Assembly: GCA_023230065.1 (NCBI GenBank)
Contig: JALNYB010000045.1
Span: forward strand, 1 to 9,921
DNA length: 9,921 bases
Origin: Candidatus Methanomethylophilaceae archaeon
GTDB lineage: Archaea; Thermoplasmatota; Thermoplasmata; Methanomassiliicoccales; Methanomethylophilaceae
Direction of reading: 5' to 3'
This document shows positions 5,758-9,921 of this stretch, in pieces. The translations under genes were made by a program, and so were the position numbers. The notes under the pieces were generated by a model. That model was not told the origin of the DNA and ran no database searches. It saw nothing but the letters and a program-made list of their open reading frames with translations. Numbering within the stretch: the stretch's first letter is position 1; each line of letters begins with the position of its first letter.

Positions 5758-6113
5758 CAGTCCTCACCTTTTGATTCGTATCTGGCCAATCCCATTATTC
5801 TTTGTTTTTTCTTTGTTCCGATCAATCCATAATCGCGCATGATAAGTTCATAGACCACTACCCATGATCTGAATGTTTCATATGGTACCGGTTGCTGCGG
5901 ATCCAAGGGAAGAGGATATTCTTCGATCTGTTTTTTGTATTTTTCAGTCTCCCATAGAGTCTTGGTCATGGCCGAAGAAAGAGCGATCTCGAAATTCTTC
6001 AGATTGAACACTCTGGTATCCATTCTCTTCATACAGTTGCGGAGCTGGAAATACTCATTGTTTATGGATTCGACAACATTGAGAAATATCGCAGAGGCTC
6101 TTTGTTCGTCCAT
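5757..6113 (-). CDS. Hypothetical soluble helical protein before the ATPase
   Basis: The 118-residue protein is not recognised. It is predicted mostly helical (for example EQRASAIFLNVVESINNEYF near the start). It has a Pro-rich break around 67-77 (PLPLDPQQPVP), then a helix with aromatic residues (FRSWVVVYELIMRDYGLI) and a basic end. There is no membrane segment, cysteine pair or known catalytic motif. The ATG at 6113 is 1 nt after the previous stop, and GAGGAG (6129-6124) lies 10 nt upstream. It directly precedes the ATPase with overlapping stop and start, which suggests a partner of that motor, such as an adaptor, but this is inference from position. Confidence 0.65.
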   Translation of the reverse strand: MDEQRASAIFLNVVESINNEYFQLRNCMKRMDTRVFNLKNFEIALSSAMTKTLWETEKYKKQIEEYPLPLDPQQPVPYETFRSWVVVYELIMRDYGLIGTKKKQRIMGLARYESKGED

Positions 6114-6114
6114 A

Positions 6115-6609
6115 TTATGATTGCTCCTCTTCTTTGCTGCCGATCACCGGATGATCTATACTGTACTGGATCGCGCTGGTCTCCCATTCGTAGGTCTTTA
6201 TGCCGCGCATCTTGACCTGAACAGAATATTCCGCAGCTCCTATCAGTCTCCCGGCATCGATGATCTTGCTCCTGCGATCCTTCAAGAGTGGCTTGGCCAA
6301 CTTATTCTTGGCCAGCCTTCTGACGAGAAGTATGGTCTTCTTGTGCTCAGGTAAAAGTGTATCCGGAATATCCATCTCGGAGTAGATCAATTGTGGATAG
6401 TATTCGTTCACTACTTTGAACACATCGTAATCGATCTCGGAGAGGATCTCCTTTTCCAGGTTGTCTGCTGCTTTCATCAGTTTCTCATTCTCATAGAGGC
6501 GGATCTTCGTCTTGGCATACGATGATCCGTAGACTATCATCTCCTGCGTATCCTTGTCGGGAACACGATTGAGGTCCGGCTGCATCGCATAATTATTGTA
6601 CTGATCCAT
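6115..6609 (-). CDS. Hypothetical soluble protein in the ATPase gene cluster
   Basis: The 164-residue protein is not recognised. After a flexible, Asn/Gln-rich start (1-22) it has charged helices (about 36-70), a Pro-containing segment (LIYSEMDIPDTLLPEHKK), and a basic helix (VRRLAKNKLAKPLLKDRR, about 97-113). A short strand region around 127-145 and a Glu-rich tail follow. The basic stretch could contact nucleic acid. I start at ATG 6609, 6 nt after GGATGTGA and close to GGATGTGAT (6624-6616), a near-perfect ribosome binding site. An in-frame GTG at 6618 lies within that site. The start overlaps the end of the 303-aa gene, and 1 nt separates its stop from the next ATG. It is cytoplasmic by sequence; its role is unknown. 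Confidence 0.65.
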   Translation of the reverse strand: MDQYNNYAMQPDLNRVPDKDTQEMIVYGSSYAKTKIRLYENEKLMKAADNLEKEILSEIDYDVFKVVNEYYPQLIYSEMDIPDTLLPEHKKTILLVRRLAKNKLAKPLLKDRRSKIIDAGRLIGAAEYSVQVKMRGIKTYEWETSAIQYSIDHPVIGSKEEEQS

Positions 6610-7504
6610 CTGAATCACATCCGTTACGCAGTTTCCTTTCTTCCTCGATCATCTTCTCTATCTCTTCAGATATTCCTCTTCCGTCCACTCCGGCATCGAA
6701 CATGCAGCCAACGAGCTCTATTCCTGCATTGTATCTGTCCTCGTTGTTTTGGATCTCCAGTTTCGTGCACTTGACACTGCTGTCCTTTGCCTTTTTGATG
6801 GCGTCTTTCCAAACATCGTTCTTTATCTTATGAGATGAGGGATCGTCTGTCGAATCCTCGGACATGATGACCGTCAACTTCTCGATCACGACATATTTCA
6901 GATACCTCGGTTCTTTTGCAGTGACGTTTCCGTTTTCATCTTTGGTCTTCATCCATCCGATCTGACACAGCCCTTTGGTATCGTAATCGATATGATAATC
7001 GAACACGGACACGGTATTGATCTTCATTGAATACCACCCGTTGCTCGTGGTTATCATGTGCGTGCGCGAGATCTCGTTCACGGGCATATTCATAGGATAC
7101 CTGACACCGAAATACGAGAACAGTATCGCCTTGAATTTCTGCGGCATGAAGTATTGCTGCGAATCGTGAGTGTAGTACACCAGAGGGAATCCCATCATGT
7201 TCTCTGCTTCATCGTCTTTCAGAATGGAGATCGTATCGAAAGGTCTCGATATCGCATATCCTATGATGTATCCTAAATCAAGCATGACCGATACCAGGAA
7301 CATTGCATCCGACTGTTCTATGAATATCATTATCAGAATTTCGATTGTGCACAAAGCGATGAAGATCGGATCCCTGAATGGAACAATGGCATGGCTTATC
7401 CTGCGAGCTCCGTATCCTATGACGATCCCCAATAATGCAACAAGGAATCCTGCATAGACCGATGTTCCGTCTGTTAATATTATAGCAGATAAGGACGTCT
7501 TCAC
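6593..7504 (-). CDS. Membrane protein with three N-terminal helices and a cytoplasmic domain
   Basis: The 303-residue protein has hydrophobic helices at about 17-31, 46-63 and 67-86, then a soluble domain of some 215 residues. That domain has mixed strands and helices and a charged C-terminal helix (EEIEKMIEEERKLR). I start at GTG 7504, which overlaps the stop of the 50-aa gene (GTGA). GTG 7507 is equally possible. The frame stays open back to 7678, but that part is rich in Cys, Arg and His and is a shadow of the two small membrane genes. No clear ribosome binding site precedes the GTG, so it probably depends on coupled translation. Its place between capsid-like membrane proteins and the ATPase suggests a membrane platform for assembly or DNA entry. 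The family is not recognised. Confidence 0.7.
   Translation of the reverse strand: MKTSLSAIILTDGTSVYAGFLVALLGIVIGYGARRISHAIVPFRDPIFIALCTIEILIMIFIEQSDAMFLVSVMLDLGYIIGYAISRPFDTISILKDDEAENMMGFPLVYYTHDSQQYFMPQKFKAILFSYFGVRYPMNMPVNEISRTHMITTSNGWYSMKINTVSVFDYHIDYDTKGLCQIGWMKTKDENGNVTAKEPRYLKYVVIEKLTVIMSEDSTDDPSSHKIKNDVWKDAIKKAKDSSVKCTKLEIQNNEDRYNAGIELVGCMFDAGVDGRGISEEIEKMIEEERKLRNGCDSDGSVQ
6616..6624 (-). promoter_or_regulatory. Ribosome binding site deciding the start at 6609
   Basis: GGATGTGAT differs from the archaeal GGAGGTGAT at one base and ends 6 nt before ATG 6609. The alternative GTG start at 6618 would fall inside it, so the shorter protein is preferred. Confidence 0.55.
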
Positions 7505-7653
7505 CACCCCAGGATGAATGTTACCACCATTGCGGCACCGCATACTAGAATGCGTACGGGATTCCTTTGCCAGCACTGGAACGCAAAGACACAGATCAAG
7601 CCGATCTGTATCATTAACGGCCCATAGGTCATGAAGAGGTCGATCACACTCAT
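7501..7653 (-). CDS. Tiny two-helix membrane protein, 50 aa
   Basis: The frame runs from ATG 7653 to TGA 7503-7501. It encodes a 50-residue, almost wholly hydrophobic protein with two membrane helices (about 11-27 and 33-49) joined by a tight turn, QRNP. The ATG overlaps the stop of the 72-aa gene (ATGA). GGAGTG (7663-7658) lies 4 nt upstream, and its own stop overlaps the next start. A longer frame on the same strand runs through here, but its product looks like random sequence, while this one has membrane-protein composition and a proper start. The hairpin resembles the C-terminal hairpin of the 617-aa protein (KNP turn) and the general shape of small capsid proteins of membrane-containing archaeal viruses. 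That role is inferred. Confidence 0.6.
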   Translation of the reverse strand: MSVIDLFMTYGPLMIQIGLICVFAFQCWQRNPVRILVCGAAMVVTFILGW

Positions 7654-7868
7654 AGTACACTCCAGAAGCTCGGATCATTCATGATGACGCCTGCTATGAA
7701 TAACAACGCGATTCCGCACGCAGCAATAGGATGTGTAGCTGAAAGTCCTATAATGCCTTGAATGGCCGAAACCATGCGGTTGATCAATCTCAATTTAGAG
7801 ATCAAGATGATCAGACCTGCAATGACCAATGCCGACATGATGATCAACCCAACGTTCAGAAGAACCAC
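7650..7868 (-). CDS. Small two-helix membrane protein, capsid-like
   Basis: The 72-residue protein has a membrane helix at about 2-24, a basic amphipathic linker (SKLRLINRMVSAIQG) and a second helix at about 46-64 starting HPIAACG. Small proteins with two hydrophobic helices are the main virion proteins of spindle-shaped and pleomorphic archaeal viruses, so this is a candidate structural protein. The start is uncertain. GTG 7868 overlaps the end of the 617-aa gene and gives a full first helix. ATG 7838 is preceded by GGGTTGATCA, a good ribosome binding site, but would shorten that helix to about 13 residues. I prefer GTG 7868. Its stop overlaps the next ATG. Confidence 0.65.
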   Translation of the reverse strand: MVLLNVGLIIMSALVIAGLIILISKLRLINRMVSAIQGIIGLSATHPIAACGIALLFIAGVIMNDPSFWSVL

Positions 7869-9709
7869 CCCACTATTACCCCACCGAAGAACAATCCTAC
7901 AACTATCACAGCACCGCCTATGATTATCACAATCGGATTTTTGACATAGAATCCCATGATCGCTATGAATGCACCTATGATCATCACCAGTATCTTAGCA
8001 ACGAGAGTATAGTCGGTTACATGCGGAACCGGTGTTGGAGGAAGGATCGTGTGATTATATCCGTCAAGGTTTGTCAATGACATCACAGATAGGACAAGAC
8101 CGTCTCCGGCTGTTGTATATGTCTCGTCCATGTAGATGATCTTCGTTATAGTGAAAGCATATCCTGTTTCCAGTGATACTACTCCGTTGGCGGTCAGTGT
8201 TCCGTCATCGCCGACTGTCCATAACATGGCCAATCCTGGCTGATCCCAAGCAACAGAACCTACACGGATAGCCTGGTCGCGCAGATAGCACATTGGAGTG
8301 AAGACTACATTGGATTTAATCGCTGTACCGGATGAGTTATAGATCGTACCGTAACAGGTCAAATCCAGAGAATCTGCGGAGATCAGAACATCGGAAGCCG
8401 TGAAATTTGCCGATGCTGTCCAGTCATTTTCAGACATCTGCTGCAATGCGGACATATAGATCAGGTAGATCTGATCCGATGTGAAATTCATATTTTTCAG
8501 ATTGGGTATCAAAGCGGACGGCGAAACGAATACAGATGATTCTCCGGCTGTATTGAAAACAGACCATGCGGCACTTGCCGCATTCAATGTTTTAGAATAA
8601 ACCGAATTGGATGCAGTAAGCAGATTCCTTATTGCATCCATACCGTCCATAAGGTCTACTGTGGAGCAAGTATCATCGTAATTTATGTTGTAGTTCAATT
8701 CCGATACGTTATTGTAGGTACCGTTGCAGTAAACATCTGTGGTGCCGGTACTGTTCTCGATCGCATATGCAATACCTCCGTTACCTGCGATCATCACCGT
8801 TGCCGCGTGAAGATCTGCTGCATTCGATGAAAAGCTAGTAGATAAAGAACCGATATACGATCTCCCAGCCTGCAAAGTGTACATCCCGTTAGGTATCCCT
8901 TTGGATGACAGATCGTTACGACCTTCAGTCAATGTGTAAGTTGTTCCGTTCGATGCGGTGATCGTCGCATCTCCGCCGTGAACATAAACGAAACCATTCT
9001 TTTCGGTACCGCCATCATACAGATAGACAACATCATCGGATGTTCCCGTAACAGTCGTTCCTATTCCGTAGACATTGTAAACCTCTCCAGATGTGGCAGT
9101 GATGCTTCCGCCTGTCCAACTGTATGATAACGTCATGTCGGCATAGGCACCCTCGAATCCATTAGCCCATTCTGATAGCCTGTCTTTGTAGTCGTCGCAA
9201 TCGTCATTCAAGATCGACATGTAGTTGAGTAGAATCGTTGCGTAATTCTCGCATATCGTAGAATCCAACAGAATGCTGTCTGAATTCATTGTTCCATTCT
9301 GCGACCAGAGTTCGGCGGCTGCTATCTCTCCCATTCTTTCGAAATATGAACCGGTGAATCCCATCATTTCGGCATCCTGACCAGAGAATGCGGATGCTTC
9401 TTTCAATGCGTTCGAGATCAATGCAACTATTTTCGTGGCTTCTTCCAATCTGGCCGCTTCGTTGATACTTTCTTGATCGGCACCGTTAGTAACAGGCTGT
9501 GCAGCCTTGTATATTTCATATGCCAGCATCGAAACGCAGAATAAGAAGGCCGCAATGAAAAGAACATCATCAATTCCGACTATAGCATCAGATTCTTCGA
9601 CATCGCCAGATCTGTCTACTATGACTGCACCGCACACGGATGCGGCCATCATGATGAAGATGGCCGCGAAGGCCATCAGTTTGGTTTTAGATCTTTTCAA
9701 TTCTGTCAT
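7856..9709 (-). CDS. Large membrane-anchored surface (spike-like) protein
   Basis: The 617-residue protein has two hydrophobic helices near the N-terminus (about 11-31 and 48-68), a large extracellular region, and a Pro-rich stalk, PPTPVP (557-562). A C-terminal hairpin of two helices follows (about 569-588 and 593-613, turn VKNP). The outer region starts helical (about 78-200). It continues as a strand-rich part with many Gly, Thr, Ser and Tyr (about 203-345), then mixed segments. I see nine N-x-S/T sequons, so it is probably glycosylated. LTNLDGYNH (545-553) matches the plus-strand extracellular protein. I start at ATG 9709, 1 nt after the previous stop. A GTG at 9742 would add a Cys/Trp-rich stretch overlapping the previous gene. 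It fits a virion spike or attachment protein; a cell-surface adhesin is the alternative. Confidence 0.75.
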   Translation of the reverse strand: MTELKRSKTKLMAFAAIFIMMAASVCGAVIVDRSGDVEESDAIVGIDDVLFIAAFLFCVSMLAYEIYKAAQPVTNGADQESINEAARLEEATKIVALISNALKEASAFSGQDAEMMGFTGSYFERMGEIAAAELWSQNGTMNSDSILLDSTICENYATILLNYMSILNDDCDDYKDRLSEWANGFEGAYADMTLSYSWTGGSITATSGEVYNVYGIGTTVTGTSDDVVYLYDGGTEKNGFVYVHGGDATITASNGTTYTLTEGRNDLSSKGIPNGMYTLQAGRSYIGSLSTSFSSNAADLHAATVMIAGNGGIAYAIENSTGTTDVYCNGTYNNVSELNYNINYDDTCSTVDLMDGMDAIRNLLTASNSVYSKTLNAASAAWSVFNTAGESSVFVSPSALIPNLKNMNFTSDQIYLIYMSALQQMSENDWTASANFTASDVLISADSLDLTCYGTIYNSSGTAIKSNVVFTPMCYLRDQAIRVGSVAWDQPGLAMLWTVGDDGTLTANGVVSLETGYAFTITKIIYMDETYTTAGDGLVLSVMSLTNLDGYNHTILPPTPVPHVTDYTLVAKILVMIIGAFIAIMGFYVKNPIVIIIGGAVIVVGLFFGGVIVGWFF

Positions 9710-9710
9710 T

Positions 9711-9921
9711 TCAAAGCACCAGCAGAACGTAAATCGCACCACATGCGATCAGACTTAACACTCCGATAATTCCAGAAACAGGAATATGAAAGACTGCAAA
9801 ACCTAATATTCCCAATATTCCGATGACACCGGCACCTATTGTGATGTAAAGATCGGTATTATCATCAGGGATTACAGGATTGGATCCTTCGATCCATTCA
9901 GCAGATAATGTTATGCTCTCC
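9711..9921 (-). CDS. Membrane protein, C-terminal part only
   Basis: The frame runs in from the right edge and stops at TGA 9713-9711. 69 residues are visible. The first 23 or so are polar and acidic (SAEWIEGSNPVIPDDNTDL), as at the end of an extracellular domain. Two hydrophobic helices follow (about 25-42 and 46-68) with a short HIPV turn, and the chain ends directly after the second. This C-terminal hairpin mirrors that of the 617-aa protein. The gene is therefore either another large surface protein or a small capsid-like membrane protein, and the missing 5' end prevents a decision. The next gene begins 1 nt after its stop. No family is recognised. Confidence 0.65.
   Translation of the reverse strand, partial: ESITLSAEWIEGSNPVIPDDNTDLYITIGAGVIGILGILGFAVFHIPVSGIIGVLSLIACGAIYVLLVL

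Noticed and set aside
7058..7457. Plus-strand open frames inside the 303-aa gene
   Set aside because: Antisense shadows with no membrane or domain pattern, lying within a well-supported coding region.
6593..7678. 361-aa version of the membrane protein starting at 7678
   Set aside because: Its first 58 residues are rich in Cys, Arg and His, unlike the rest, and lie over two better-supported small membrane genes. A GTG at 7504 overlapping the upstream stop is more likely.
7856..9742. 628-aa version of the surface protein starting at GTG 9742
   Set aside because: The extra residues overlap the end of the upstream gene in another frame and are Cys/Trp/Phe-rich. ATG 9709 lies 1 nt after the upstream stop and gives a normal signal-anchor start.
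1..9921. CRISPR arrays, insertion sequences, rRNA and tRNA genes
   Set aside because: No regularly spaced repeats, transposase frames, terminal inverted repeats or RNA gene signatures were found on either strand.

Overview
The window looks like part of an archaeal genome, most plausibly a methanogen of the Methanomassiliicoccales type or a relative, carrying an integrated virus or virus-like element. The archaeal assignment rests on several things. The Shine-Dalgarno sites fit GGAGGTGAT. Small zinc-ribbon and winged-helix proteins are present, and the large surface protein has many N-glycosylation sequons. The promoter region is AT-rich with TATA-like boxes. All 18 supported stop codons are TAA or TGA and none is TAG, as expected in a pyrrolysine-using archaeon. 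No rRNA, tRNA, integrase, replicase or CRISPR array is visible, so neither host nor element boundaries are proven.

Left part, plus strand (1-1915): a tightly packed run of four genes that enters from outside the window. They are a tandem winged-helix protein (5' end missing), a zinc-ribbon protein with four membrane segments, an anchored extracellular protein and a 48-residue zinc-ribbon protein. The last is too short for most gene finders. This run ends at 1915. A short AT-rich spacer with two small dyads (1928-1997) separates it from the minus-strand genes that run towards it.

Middle, minus strand (3225 to 2017): a short operon of three unrecognised genes (86, 155 and 156 aa). The last has a C-terminal helix-turn-helix. 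It starts in an AT-rich region with a 10-bp-spaced direct repeat that overlaps a possible TATA box.

Right part, minus strand (9921 to 3346): one long operon of at least eleven genes with almost no intergenic space and many ATGA/TGATG/GTGA overlaps. In order of transcription these are: a membrane protein (5' end missing), a 617-residue surface protein anchored at both ends, two tiny two-helix membrane proteins (72 and 50 aa), and a 303-residue protein with three membrane helices and a cytoplasmic domain. Then come two unrecognised soluble proteins (164 and 118 aa), a P-loop ATPase with a C-terminal helix-turn-helix, two very basic small proteins (71 and 90 aa), and a basic protein with an HEAVH zinc-protease motif. 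This fits the virion assembly module of an enveloped or membrane-containing archaeal virus: surface or spike protein, small membrane-hairpin capsid-like proteins, genome-translocating ATPase, DNA-condensing basic proteins and a possible maturation protease. It resembles spindle-shaped or pleomorphic viruses in gene content, but this is inferred from layout, not from recognised homology.

Four links within the window stand out. The ATPase and the 156-aa regulator share a similar helix-turn-helix. The plus-strand extracellular protein and the large surface protein share a nine-residue motif (LTNLDGY-x-H). Five neighbouring membrane proteins share a hairpin pattern with a proline at the start of one helix. 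The two small basic proteins share a GFF-(K/R)-rich block.
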